Source of the DNA: a bacterium
GTDB taxonomy: Bacteria; Bacteroidota; Ignavibacteria; SZUA-365
Assembly (NCBI GenBank): GCA_020444325.1
Contig: JAHLLD010000004.1
Span: 186,001-250,000 of the forward strand
Length of the DNA: 64,000 nt
Direction of reading: 5' to 3'
A program made the position numbers and the translations under genes. Of the stretch, positions 54,132 through 62,371 are shown piece after piece. The notes beneath the pieces are model-generated. The model saw nothing but the letters and a program-made list of their open reading frames with translations, made no database searches and was not told the DNA's origin. Each line of letters opens with the position of its first letter. Positions within the stretch are counted from its first letter, which is position 1.

Positions 54132-54269
54132 AAAGCCCCTCATCTGAGCGGCTTTGTTTTGCGGGACTTCATAGCCTCATTCCGCAACTTGTGTTTCGAT
54201 CCGCCTGCGGAGATGCGGCAGATTTTCAATGAGCTGGAGCAGCTTCGGTTGCTTCTGCTCGCGGGTTGA
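54132..54269 (+). repeat. Dispersed peptide-coding repeat, copy B (best preserved)
   Basis: It begins with the AAAGCCCCTCATCTGAG-type palindrome (one mismatch here) and continues without a stop to TGA at 54269. The frame reads KAPHLSGFVLRDFIASFRNL, then CFDPPAEMRQIFNELEQLRL and a short leucine-rich end. The frame is open from 54045, overlapping the stop of the preceding gene, but I see no ribosome binding site. Peptide positions shared with copies A and C are kept despite synonymous base changes. Confidence 0.75.
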
Positions 54270-54396
54270 TATTCAACCAACGAATTCTCGACTCTCAGGG
54301 GGACTTGATTTTGGTACTGATCTCGTTAGTTTGGTGCAATTGATGCAAGACAAGATTATCCTTTACCTCGCCACGTTTTGAAGACGCGGAGGAGTG

Positions 54397-56517
54397 ATGA
54401 AATTCCCGTACCTGATTCTGTTTCTCGTTACTGCGTGCCTGCCTCTGGTCGTACGCGGGCAGTCTGCGACGTTTGAACTGGTGGCACAGAATGACGATTT
54501 CGGCTTTGCCGAAGCGATCGCAGAGCTGCCGGATTCGTCCATCTGTCTCGCCACAGACAGAGGTCTTCATATCTATGCGCTCACGGACAGCGGCTTTGTT
54601 CTGCGTCACCTCCAGAGGAGTGGGAGCGCGTACGGCCTTGCGGTTACACTGGATGGGATGGTGTTTGCTGCTCGGGGCGGGGATGGTTTATATGCGTATA
54701 GCTACGATGGGAGCACCCTTCAACCGGCAGACTCTTTACAGAGCGGAAACAACTACGTGAATGTGGCGGTCGCCGGGTCAGATACGCTCGTTGCGACAGG
54801 GACAAGAGCCCTGTACGCGCTTCACTGGGACGGGAATTCCATCGCCGTACTCGACAGTGTCTCATTTCCACGACCCATCGACGGATTGGCGATCGCACCG
54901 GGAGGCGATGTCATCCTGGCGGGCGCATATCTCGATACAGTACGCGCTTTCCGTGTGCTCGCTGGCCTCTTGATTGAAACGGCATCTCTGTATCTCGGGA
55001 AAGGTGTTGTCGCTGTCACAGCCGATGCAGCGGGGAATGTCTATTTCGGGGACAGGACGGAAGGTTTCCGTGTTTGTCGCTATGACGGTGCTTCCTTCAT
55101 CCCCGGAAAGCAGGTATCGCATGGATTCATACGTTGCCTGGCCGCGAAGGACAGCCTGCTGTTTGTTGGTGGCGACGGTAGGCTTGGTGCGTATCGCGTT
55201 CGTGGTGATACCTGCGAAGCGGTCGCGTCCGCGCTGCAATTCAGTGGACGCGGACCGGGCCGAATATTTGTTGGCTCAGGAAATCGGGTGTATACCTCCT
55301 GGTATCATAGTGGCATGGAGGCGCACGGTATTTCACATGACAGCCTGGTCTTCGTGGACCGTGTCAACGATGGTGGATATGCTTCGGCGGTCGTCGAAGG
55401 GGAAGGAGGGGTGTTCTTTCTGGCGAACGGCGGTGGCGGACTGCGCGCATATAGGCGAAATGGCAGCAAACTCACATCTGTCGCACACATCAATGACGGC
55501 GGCAGCGGGAACGACCTCGCGGTCGGCGATGACGGGACCCTGTATCTCGCAAATGACCGGGATGGCATCCGCGCCTATACGTTTGACGCGAACGGTTTCT
55601 CCTGCACAGGGCATTATCGTGATTCGATCGGTTCATGCGACCATATCCTGTGGGAGCCGGGTGGGACAATATTCACATGCGATGCCATGCAGGGGTTTCG
55701 CGCGTTCGCACGTGCTGGGGAGCAGTTTATTCAACGTGCCGCTGCCCATTCACTGGATATAGGAGTAGAAGACATGGCAGTATCGGGAGGCGGTACCATT
55801 TTTCTCGCGGACGGTGGGCGCGGTTTGCTAGCGTATGACTTCGAAGGCGACAGCCTGGTCAACCAGGCAACTGAGGCGGTCCAGTATGCGATGGGCGTGG
55901 CAGTAGGTCTTGAGAACACCTCGTATGCGGATGTGACTGTGTTCGCAGCAGACCGGATGGGCCTTTCCGCATATGATTACGACGGGAAGGGATTCACCCT
56001 TCTGGCGCATGACGAAGACATCCACGCGTCCAAGGTGCGCGTCGACACGCAGGGAACTGTGTTCGTCTCTGCAGACGGACAGGTGCGTGCATACGGTTTT
56101 GATGGAAATACCTTTCGCCTGCTTGCCGCGTACGATTTGCCGTGCTGGAATATCGCACTGGGCGATTCCGGCATCGTGTACGCGATGCATACGCAGTTGA
56201 CCGTTCTCAGGTACCGCCAATCTACGACTGGTACCTATAACGCGATTCCTGAACGTGCATATCTGCTGAAGAATTATCCCAATCCGTTCAGTACATCGAC
56301 GAGCATCAGCTTTACTCTTGCGAAAGCGCAGCGTGTCACACTCGTGGTAAACGACCTTTACGGTCGTGAAGTCCGGCGTCTGCTGGATGGCTGCGTTCAG
56401 GAAGCAGGCCATCATCAGGTTCCGTTCCGTGCAATGGACTTACCCGCAGGATTCTATTTCTACAGACTGACAAGCGAAGGGCGGGATTACCTGGGCAGAA
56501 TGGTACTACTGAGGTAG
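54397..56517 (+). CDS. T9SS-secreted beta-propeller protein
   Basis: A 706-residue exported protein with a signal peptide (1-22, ending VRGQ). The body (about 25-610) is built of roughly 40-45-residue repeats of the form 'V.....G..(F/Y)(L/V)A.G..GLRAY.YDG..F', similar to LVIVD-type propeller repeats, probably two propellers. The T9SS tail (about 625-706) contains LKNYPNPFSTSTSISF and ends GRMVLLR. No catalytic motif is seen; surface binding is the likely role. GGAGGAG lies two to eight bases before the ATG at 54397; a GTG one codon earlier is not needed. It is followed by two hairpins and repeat copy C. Confidence 0.87.
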   Translation: MKFPYLILFLVTACLPLVVRGQSATFELVAQNDDFGFAEAIAELPDSSICLATDRGLHIYALTDSGFVLRHLQRSGSAYGLAVTLDGMVFAARGGDGLYAYSYDGSTLQPADSLQSGNNYVNVAVAGSDTLVATGTRALYALHWDGNSIAVLDSVSFPRPIDGLAIAPGGDVILAGAYLDTVRAFRVLAGLLIETASLYLGKGVVAVTADAAGNVYFGDRTEGFRVCRYDGASFIPGKQVSHGFIRCLAAKDSLLFVGGDGRLGAYRVRGDTCEAVASALQFSGRGPGRIFVGSGNRVYTSWYHSGMEAHGISHDSLVFVDRVNDGGYASAVVEGEGGVFFLANGGGGLRAYRRNGSKLTSVAHINDGGSGNDLAVGDDGTLYLANDRDGIRAYTFDANGFSCTGHYRDSIGSCDHILWEPGGTIFTCDAMQGFRAFARAGEQFIQRAAAHSLDIGVEDMAVSGGGTIFLADGGRGLLAYDFEGDSLVNQATEAVQYAMGVAVGLENTSYADVTVFAADRMGLSAYDYDGKGFTLLAHDEDIHASKVRVDTQGTVFVSADGQVRAYGFDGNTFRLLAAYDLPCWNIALGDSGIVYAMHTQLTVLRYRQSTTGTYNAIPERAYLLKNYPNPFSTSTSISFTLAKAQRVTLVVNDLYGREVRRLLDGCVQEAGHHQVPFRAMDLPAGFYFYRLTSEGRDYLGRMVLLR

Positions 56518-56533
56518 AAGCAAAATGGAAAAT

Positions 56534-56553
56534 CCCCTCAGATGAGGGGCTTT
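56534..56553 (+). terminator. Hairpin after the propeller gene
   Basis: CCCCTCA (56534-56540) pairs with TGAGGGG (56543-56549) around GA, followed by CTTT. It resembles the palindrome at the start of repeat copies A and B, with the loop inverted, and starts 16 bases after the stop. Confidence 0.6.
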
Positions 56554-56601
56554 GGAAAGCCTGGCCCGCCTTCGTTTCGCTTCGCTCAACTTCGGCGTGG
56601 C

Positions 56602-56640
56602 GCAAAAAGAGAGTCCCGCATTGCGGGACTCTCTTTTTGC
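56602..56640. terminator. Perfect 18-bp hairpin with A- and T-tracts, bidirectional terminator
   Basis: GCAAAAAGAGAGTCCCGC (56602-56619) is exactly complementary to GCGGGACTCTCTTTTTGC (56623-56640) around ATT. With A and T tracts on both sides it could terminate the propeller gene (plus) and the GH130 gene (minus), which converge here. It is the longest perfect inverted repeat I noticed in the window and forms the left part of repeat copy C. Confidence 0.8.
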
Positions 56641-56747
56641 GGGGCTTCATAGCCTCATTCCGCAACTTGTGCTTCGATCCGCCTATCGACATGATTATCA
56701 TCTTCAATGAACTGGTTCAGCTGAAAAGACTGGTGGCGGCTGTTTGA
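56602..56747 (+). repeat. Dispersed peptide-coding repeat, copy C
   Basis: The long palindrome is followed by GGGGCTTCATAGCCTCATTC and the repeat tail. In the shared frame it reads RVPHCGTLFLRGFIASFRNL, then CFDPPIDMIIIFNELVQLKR and LVAAV before TGA at 56747. The upstream palindrome differs from copies A and B, yet still encodes the PH..G..LRG pattern. It lies between convergent genes. Confidence 0.75.
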
Positions 56748-56760
56748 AAGCGTAGTACTC

Positions 56761-57720
56761 TCACCGATCATCGTTTTGCTGTTGATGCTGCTCCAGCCAC
56801 TGCAAAATAGCCTGGATACTGCCGGTGGCGAGGGCGATACTCGTATCCGCAGCGCCATAATAGAGGTTGATCGTATCGCCGTCTGGAGCGACCGTATAGC
56901 CGCATGGAAACACTACGTTTTCTACATCGCCGAATTGTTCATAGGATTCATCCGGACCGAACACCCACTCGTCGCTGCGCTGCATACAAAGCTCAGGCGA
57001 TTGGAGATCAAACAGTGCCAGACCGAGTCGATATATCGCACCGCTCGCCGTTTGCCGCACGCCGTGGTAAATCACAAGCCAGCCGTCAGGAGTCTCGATC
57101 GGCGGTGCCGTAAGGCCGATTTTATTGGCATCCCACCAACTGCCTCTTCGGGCCGCCAGCATCAGCTTGTGGCTTCCCCAGTGCCGCAGGTCGGGGGAGT
57201 ACGACATCCACATATGTGCACCGGTCGCGCTGACAGGGCGGTGAATCATCGCCCAGTGTCCGCCGATTCTGTGGGGAAAAAGCGCTGCGTCTTTATCCTC
57301 CGGGGGCATGATCATTCCCAGGCGCTCGAAGGCATGGAAATCCTCCGTCAGCGCCAGCGCCACCCCGGGACCGCTGCTGGAAAAAGCGGTGTACACGACC
57401 GCATATTTTTGCAGTTCGGGAACATAGGTGATGCGGGGATCTTCAATTCCCCAGAGCTCTTCAGGGAAATTCTCCGGATCGGCAGGGAGAGTAGGTTGGG
57501 GATCAATGTTCCACCCATCCACACCATTTACAGAGCGAGCCACAGTGAGATGGGAGTGTCCACGCCGATCTTCTACGCGGCATAACAGCAGTGTCGTGCC
57601 GTCACGCAGTATTGTTGCGCCCGGATTGAACACGGTGTGCACCGGATATGGCCAGTCGGTGCCAGTGAGGATGGGGTTGTGTCGATGTCGGAGAAATAAC
57701 TGAGGATGCTGATTGTTCAT
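56761..57720 (-). CDS. GH130-family glycoside phosphorylase/hydrolase (beta-mannoside type)
   Basis: A 319-residue enzyme with a five-bladed propeller. GH130 hallmarks are visible: FNPGA (31-35), CRVEDR (Arg48, Glu50), GIEDPRIT with the candidate catalytic Asp94, and a late LYYGAADT. The family phosphorolyses or hydrolyses beta-1,4- or beta-1,2-mannosides, and the enzyme is normally cytoplasmic; there is no signal peptide here. It overlaps the stop of the glycosyltransferase gene by four bases (ATGA), so the two are coupled. The pair suggests synthesis and turnover of a mannose-containing glycan, possibly a storage or compatible-solute glycan. Whether this member is a phosphorylase or a hydrolase cannot be decided from the sequence alone. 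Confidence 0.92.
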   Translation of the reverse strand: MNNQHPQLFLRHRHNPILTGTDWPYPVHTVFNPGATILRDGTTLLLCRVEDRRGHSHLTVARSVNGVDGWNIDPQPTLPADPENFPEELWGIEDPRITYVPELQKYAVVYTAFSSSGPGVALALTEDFHAFERLGMIMPPEDKDAALFPHRIGGHWAMIHRPVSATGAHMWMSYSPDLRHWGSHKLMLAARRGSWWDANKIGLTAPPIETPDGWLVIYHGVRQTASGAIYRLGLALFDLQSPELCMQRSDEWVFGPDESYEQFGDVENVVFPCGYTVAPDGDTINLYYGAADTSIALATGSIQAILQWLEQHQQQNDDR

Positions 57721-59999
57721 TGCTTTCGATCTTCGATGGAGAGGGGGGTGTTTTCTGCCAGTCGCAGTTCCAGCAGGGCCTGGAGGAATGCTAGTGTTGA
57801 TTCAGCTCCCTGGTTTTCATTCGGGCGGTCCGGGTGGAGGCCGTCGCGACAACCGCCGGTCGTCGGATCGTAAACAGGCATATTCAGGTCGTTGCGTCCC
57901 AGGAACCAGTCGAAGGCGCGACGGGCTTCCTTGGGCCAGCGCTTTTCGTGCGTGATGCGGTACGCTTCCAGGCAGGCAGAGACTGTCACCTGCGCTTCGA
58001 CCGGCTGCTGATCGAACCGTGCCCGCTCACCACCTTGCCGATAGAATCCATTGGATCCTATGGGAACGAAATGCCCCGCGTCGCTGCGCTGCATTTGCGT
58101 CAGCCATGTGAGGGATTCCAGTCCGGCGTCAGTCATCTTGGCATTTGAGATCGCTGCACCGCAGAGCAGCAGGGCATGCGGCAGCGCGGCGTTGCAGTAG
58201 GTCAGACGGTTTTCGAACCAGCGCCAATCATCAGAACGATGGGTTTGATACAGTGTCAGCAGTCTTTCAGACAATTCCTCGCGGACCTGATTGGCCCGGC
58301 GGTCACCACCGAATCGTTGCAGGTATTCCTGAATACCCATGATAGAGAAGGCCCAGGCGCGGGGGCTGGTTGTATCGAGGATTGCGGGAAGCGCCTGCTC
58401 GAACACCCATCCTGCCATACTGTGTATCGCCGATGTGTGTGAGCGGCCCAAAACGGTGCCCAGCGCCCTCAGCGTGCGGCCGTGGCTGTCGTCGGAGCCG
58501 CTTTCTTCCATCCAGCGGCGTTGATAATCCATGAAGTTTCGAAAACGCCCGGTTTCAGTGTTAAAGGCATACCAGATAAAGGCAAGATACCGTGAGCCAA
58601 GTTCCATGGCGCGCTCGTTGCCGAGGGCTTCCAGGAGAGCACTTACCATGAGCGCGCGGGCATTGTCGTCGACGCAATAGCCCTCGTTATAGTTGGGTAC
58701 GGTGAAAATGGCATGCTGCAGCATGCCGGTCTCATCCGTCATGGTTTTCAGGTGGTCCAGTTTGAGAGGAGGTAATTCTCCCGGACGTCGGTCCAGGGGT
58801 TTCACCGCGAACTCTGCGTGAGCAAAATGGCGATGTTCCGACCGCGCGCTGAGGAAACTTTCCATATAGCGGTCGGCCACGCGGGGCCAGGTCATTTCTC
58901 TACCGAAGATATAGGCTTTCTTGCGCATGGCATGACGCTCGGAATCCTTTTCCAGGAGGTGATTCACTTGCTCCGCAATCGCTGCCGGATCCCGGAACGG
59001 AACCAGCACGCCGCGTCCCTGGGCGAGCATCTCTTCCGCATACCAGTACGGGGTCGAAATCACTGCCTTGCCAGCGCCGAGCGTATATGCAAGCGTACCG
59101 GAAGTGATTTGTGCTTCATTCAGATATGGTGTGATGTAAATGTCGGCCACACTGATGAACTCGACGAGCTCTTCCAGGCTTACGAAGCGGTTGTAGAAAA
59201 TCACCTGACCTTCCACGCCGTGTTCCTGCGCAAGCCACTGCAGGGATATCCGGTACGCTTCGCCTTCATGTTTCATGACATGCGGGTGGGTGGCACCGAG
59301 CACGATATACACTACGTTCGGGTGCCGGGCGAGAATTGCGGGGAGGGCGGAGATGACATTCTCGATGCCCTTGCTGGCTGAAAGCAGGCCAAAGCTGAGC
59401 AGTACTATTTTCCCTTCGACGCCAAACACATCTTTGTTGAAACTCGGATCCACAAACGATACGTCCGGGATGCCGTGGGGGATCAGATCGATCTTTTCCG
59501 GTGATACGCCATAGATTTCCCGCAGGAAGTCCACGCCGCGTGTGCTCATGACAACGAGTCGGTCGGAGAGGGCGGCGATTTCTTCCAGTACGCGTTTCTG
59601 GTCGGGATTCGGATCGCGTAAAATGGTGTGGAGTGTTGTGACAACGGGCATCCTCAGTTCGCGCAATAGCGTCAGAATATGGCTCCCCGCGCGTCCGCCG
59701 AAAATGCCGTACTCGTGCTGCAGCGATACGAGGTCGACGTTGTTGATATTCAGAAAGTCCGCAGCGCGGCGATACGATTCAATATCCTTTTCTGCGAGTT
59801 CAAATCGCACGCGTGAAGGATACGGGTAACCGATCTCGACGTCGTTGACAGGTAGCGCGATACACGTGGTCTCGCGATACCTGTCAGCAACAGCTTCACA
59901 CAGATCGGTCATGAAGGTGGCGATACCGCAGAGACGCGGCAGGTAATTTCCGATAAAGGCCAGACGGTTGACTGATGGATCGATGGGGGGCTGGTTCAT
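57717..59999 (-). CDS. GT4 glycosyltransferase fused to an alpha-helical barrel-like domain
   Basis: A 760-residue cytoplasmic protein. Residues about 10-390 are a GT-B glycosyltransferase of family 4: 'FIGNYLPRLCGIATF', the 'LQHEYGIFGG' acceptor-side motif, 'SFGLLSASKGIENVI', and the nucleotide-sugar region with 'SGTLAYTLGAGKAVISTPYW'. Residues about 400-760 are helical, with conserved aromatic motifs (NYNEGYCVDDNARAL, DWRWFENRLTYCNAALP, ENQGAESTLAFLQALL) that recall (alpha/alpha)6 sugar-acting barrels. The fusion suggests one enzyme that both transfers and handles or trims the product. ATG 59999 has AAGG eight bases upstream; an in-frame ATG at 60041 would add 14 residues. Confidence 0.9.
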   Translation of the reverse strand: MNQPPIDPSVNRLAFIGNYLPRLCGIATFMTDLCEAVADRYRETTCIALPVNDVEIGYPYPSRVRFELAEKDIESYRRAADFLNINNVDLVSLQHEYGIFGGRAGSHILTLLRELRMPVVTTLHTILRDPNPDQKRVLEEIAALSDRLVVMSTRGVDFLREIYGVSPEKIDLIPHGIPDVSFVDPSFNKDVFGVEGKIVLLSFGLLSASKGIENVISALPAILARHPNVVYIVLGATHPHVMKHEGEAYRISLQWLAQEHGVEGQVIFYNRFVSLEELVEFISVADIYITPYLNEAQITSGTLAYTLGAGKAVISTPYWYAEEMLAQGRGVLVPFRDPAAIAEQVNHLLEKDSERHAMRKKAYIFGREMTWPRVADRYMESFLSARSEHRHFAHAEFAVKPLDRRPGELPPLKLDHLKTMTDETGMLQHAIFTVPNYNEGYCVDDNARALMVSALLEALGNERAMELGSRYLAFIWYAFNTETGRFRNFMDYQRRWMEESGSDDSHGRTLRALGTVLGRSHTSAIHSMAGWVFEQALPAILDTTSPRAWAFSIMGIQEYLQRFGGDRRANQVREELSERLLTLYQTHRSDDWRWFENRLTYCNAALPHALLLCGAAISNAKMTDAGLESLTWLTQMQRSDAGHFVPIGSNGFYRQGGERARFDQQPVEAQVTVSACLEAYRITHEKRWPKEARRAFDWFLGRNDLNMPVYDPTTGGCRDGLHPDRPNENQGAESTLAFLQALLELRLAENTPLSIEDRKQ

Positions 60000-60071
60000 G
60001 TTTATGACCTTGGCGACGGTGTAATCGGAAACTGCGTGCATGCATACGTGGATCGGGAGCCATGCGGCGTA

Positions 60072-60206
60072 TCAGGGCCCTGTGTTGCCGGACCGTTTTT
60101 CGATCTGCGCGTTGATTTTCTTGTCTCTTTTGGATGCCTTCTTCTCTTTCATCGTCTTTGCTGCTTCCTTCTTCACCTTTTTTTTCGAACTCTGACTTTT
60201 ACTCAT
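60072..60206 (-). CDS. Lysine-rich 44-residue protein
   Basis: A 44-residue, very basic peptide starting MSKSQSSKKKVKKEAAK and ending SGNTGP, with a GAGG box nine bases before the ATG. Short Lys-rich proteins of this type are common in FCB bacteria, sometimes near cold-shock genes; a nucleic-acid-binding role is a guess. It lies 72 bases upstream of the glycosyltransferase on the same strand. Confidence 0.6.
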   Translation of the reverse strand: MSKSQSSKKKVKKEAAKTMKEKKASKRDKKINAQIEKRSGNTGP

Positions 60207-60440
60207 GGCGATACCTCGCAATTAGTTGTGTTGCTAGCCTCTGCGCATATTTTCCGGATTTCCACGGAGGCCTTCTACCCACACGGTCAGTCGATGACCG
60301 GGTGGTACAGATTACAGAACAGGGTGTGGTGCTAAACTTGCACGATGTCGCGGGTGCATCTTTGCACGCATGGTCCCCTCCACTCATGGCAGGATGCATA
60401 CCTCTACTTCTTCCCCGGCGGGAGATGATCGTCCTGTGAT

Positions 60441-61085
60441 TCAACGCTTCTGTGCCATTTCATTTTTTGCTGTTTCGATCGCTGACTGGACAGTTTTGAT
60501 TGCACTCTTGAGCTCGGAACCGTCGCGAACGACCGCTCTGGAGACCTCTGCGATTGCGTCGATGCCTTTCGACGTCAGATCAGTTGAGAGGTACGTGCGG
60601 ATCTCCTGTACGTCGGAGACGTAAGTTTTAAACGCTTTCTTCACGCCGATGCTGTTGTGAGCGATGTGTCCATACACCGTACCGAGTTCGCTGCGACGCT
60701 GGTCACTCAGCGCCTGTATTTCAGGATTGCTGTAGGTCTGGCCTTCCTTCTTCCACTCCGCGAAATAGTCCTTGCCCCGTGCCTTCATCTCGTCCGCGTG
60801 TGCAGAGAACGAATTCTCCATTTTTTCGATTTTCTCGACATTGACGGTAAACGCGTCAAACGCCTTTTTGACATCTGATTGTCCGGGGGCGATCAGGTCG
60901 TCGAGCGATATTCCAGTAGCGTCGAGTTGCGCGGCAATATGCTGAATGTCGTTTTCAACGGTTTGCATGGTCGTCGTTGCTTCATCGGAGCGTTCCATGC
61001 CGGTGGAAGTGCAACCTGCCAGGATGACGAACATCGTCAGAAGTAAAACAGAACTCCGTACGTTCCATCTTGTAATCGGTTTCAT
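60441..61085 (-). CDS. DUF2959-type lipoprotein
   Basis: A 214-residue lipoprotein: the signal sequence ends at ILAGC (about residue 24). The mature part is helical and coiled-coil-like and matches the DUF2959 pattern: 'VENDIQHIAAQLDATGISLDDL' in parts, 'VNVEKIEKMENSF', the 'EMKARGKDYFAEWKKEG' block and 'DVQEIRTYLSTDLTSKGI'. The function is unknown; such proteins are thought to sit in the cell envelope. The ATG at 61085 follows AGGA. Its neighbours are the basic mini-protein and the AraC-type regulator. Confidence 0.85.
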   Translation of the reverse strand: MKPITRWNVRSSVLLLTMFVILAGCTSTGMERSDEATTTMQTVENDIQHIAAQLDATGISLDDLIAPGQSDVKKAFDAFTVNVEKIEKMENSFSAHADEMKARGKDYFAEWKKEGQTYSNPEIQALSDQRRSELGTVYGHIAHNSIGVKKAFKTYVSDVQEIRTYLSTDLTSKGIDAIAEVSRAVVRDGSELKSAIKTVQSAIETAKNEMAQKR

Positions 61086-61494
61086 GATCAATCCTATCTA
61101 TTTGTTTATGTAAAGGGGGGCTTTCGCCACAGTAGCAATATCGCCGTTTGACAGTGCGTACGCATTACAGAATACCGGGAATTTGTTACATCATTCACGT
61201 TTTCCCGCGTACTTCCGTTGAGGGGTATTGTGGCTTTTTCGGGGATATTCTGAATTCGGGTCCAGGTACCTTCGGCTGCGGGGCCTGCGAATTTCCATGT
61301 TTCGGGCGCTGGATGAGGTATACCCCGAAGCTGCGAAGACGAGGAAACGGTGGATTTTCATTCGTGCGCCGAGGATTTGCATATCCGTTTCTTTCACCTA
61401 TATTCGTGAAGAATCACTACTCCACAGGGCATTAAGAGGTGCATACGGACAGTAGATCCCGATAATCTCGGGTCGTTCTGTCAAAAAGGGAACG
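61086..61494. other. Divergent intergenic region, no gene seen
   Basis: 409 bases between the DUF2959 lipoprotein (minus) and the AraC-type regulator (plus). Open frames up to about 95 codons on both strands have no ribosome binding site and unconvincing composition. A weak 5-bp hairpin (CCCGA-TAATC-TCGGG) lies near 61458-61472, about 25 bases before the regulator start. Confidence 0.5.
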
Positions 61495-62055
61495 ATGAAG
61501 CTTTACATCAAATATATGGTAAGTCTCCGCTGTAAGATGGTGGTGAAGGCGGAACTCGATAAGCTTGGGCTCCACTACGGTGTGGTGGATCTCGGAGAAG
61601 TGAACATCAGGGGAAACATCACTGCGGCACAGCGCGACCAATTGAAAATCGAGCTGGCGAAATCCGGACTCGAGCTGATGGAGGACAGGAAGGCGATGCT
61701 GATTGAAAAAATCAAAAATGTCATCATCGAAATGGTGCACTATCGCGAAGAACTTCCAAGGATTAAAAACTCCGAGTACATCAGCAGCAAACTTGACTAC
61801 GACTACACCTATCTCGCCAACATGTTCTCGGAGGCTACAGGGACGACGATCGAGCACTTCATCATCGCTCATAAAATTGAACGTGTCAAGGAACTGCTCC
61901 TGTACGATGAACTCAATCTGACGGAGATTTCGTACAAATTGAATTACAGCAGCGTCGCGCATTTGTCGACCCAGTTCAAGAGGGTCACGGGTTTGACACC
62001 GACGTTCTACAAACAACTCAAACACAAACGACGGCGGCCGCTGGAAGATCTTTGA
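61495..62055 (+). CDS. AraC-type regulator with degenerate HMA-like N-terminus
   Basis: A 186-residue protein. The C-terminal half (about 85-180) is an AraC/XylS DNA-binding domain with two helix-turn-helix units: 'YTYLANMFSEATGTTIEHFIIAHKIERVKELL' in parts, then 'LNLTEISYKLNYSSVAHLSTQFKRVTGLTP'. The N-terminal 70 residues (MKLYIKYMVSLRCKMVVK...) look like a ferredoxin-fold, heavy-metal-associated-like domain seen in short AraC proteins of FCB bacteria. Where those are expected to carry CxxC, this protein has SLRC, so only one cysteine is left. AAGGG lies six bases before the ATG. It could sense metal or redox state, less plausibly here because of the missing cysteine. Confidence 0.85.
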   Translation: MKLYIKYMVSLRCKMVVKAELDKLGLHYGVVDLGEVNIRGNITAAQRDQLKIELAKSGLELMEDRKAMLIEKIKNVIIEMVHYREELPRIKNSEYISSKLDYDYTYLANMFSEATGTTIEHFIIAHKIERVKELLLYDELNLTEISYKLNYSSVAHLSTQFKRVTGLTPTFYKQLKHKRRRPLEDL

Positions 62056-62371
62056 GGGAGCCATCGACGGCGTGACAATAGTGGAGACGGGGAATGGGGA
62101 TTCCAGGGATGTCAGCGCTGCACCGCACACAACAACCGAAGATCGACGAAGGGAGTCCGCGTTGAGGGATGCGTAACGTGACTCCGGGAGATGTGTGAAT
62201 ACTGCAACGTAATCTCAATGTTATGTAATGCTATTCCCCTTCCGATTCGCCACCTTGCTATCGTCAATAATCCCATGTCGACTTCACCGCTGATCAGACC
62301 GTGATCCGCGAACGTGATGTGCCATCAGAAACGATCTTCTCAATGCACATAGCTGTACGGAGGTACGCGTT
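62056..62371. other. Intergenic region, no gene seen
   Basis: 316 bases between the AraC-type regulator and the cupin gene on the same strand. It probably holds the cupin promoter. I see no coding sequence, repeat or clear terminator. Confidence 0.5.

Larger units (their letters stand above)
54049..54396. other. Intergenic region with terminator and repeat copy B
   Basis: 348 bases between two T9SS genes on the plus strand. It holds a terminator at 54073-54097 and the dispersed repeat at 54132-54269. The last 125 bases should carry the promoter of the next gene, but I cannot place it. Confidence 0.6.

Noticed and set aside
54045-54269. A 74-codon gene starting at the stop of the giant gene
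   Set aside because: The frame is open, but there is no ribosome binding site and only the repeat-derived part is conserved; reported as a repeat instead of a gene.
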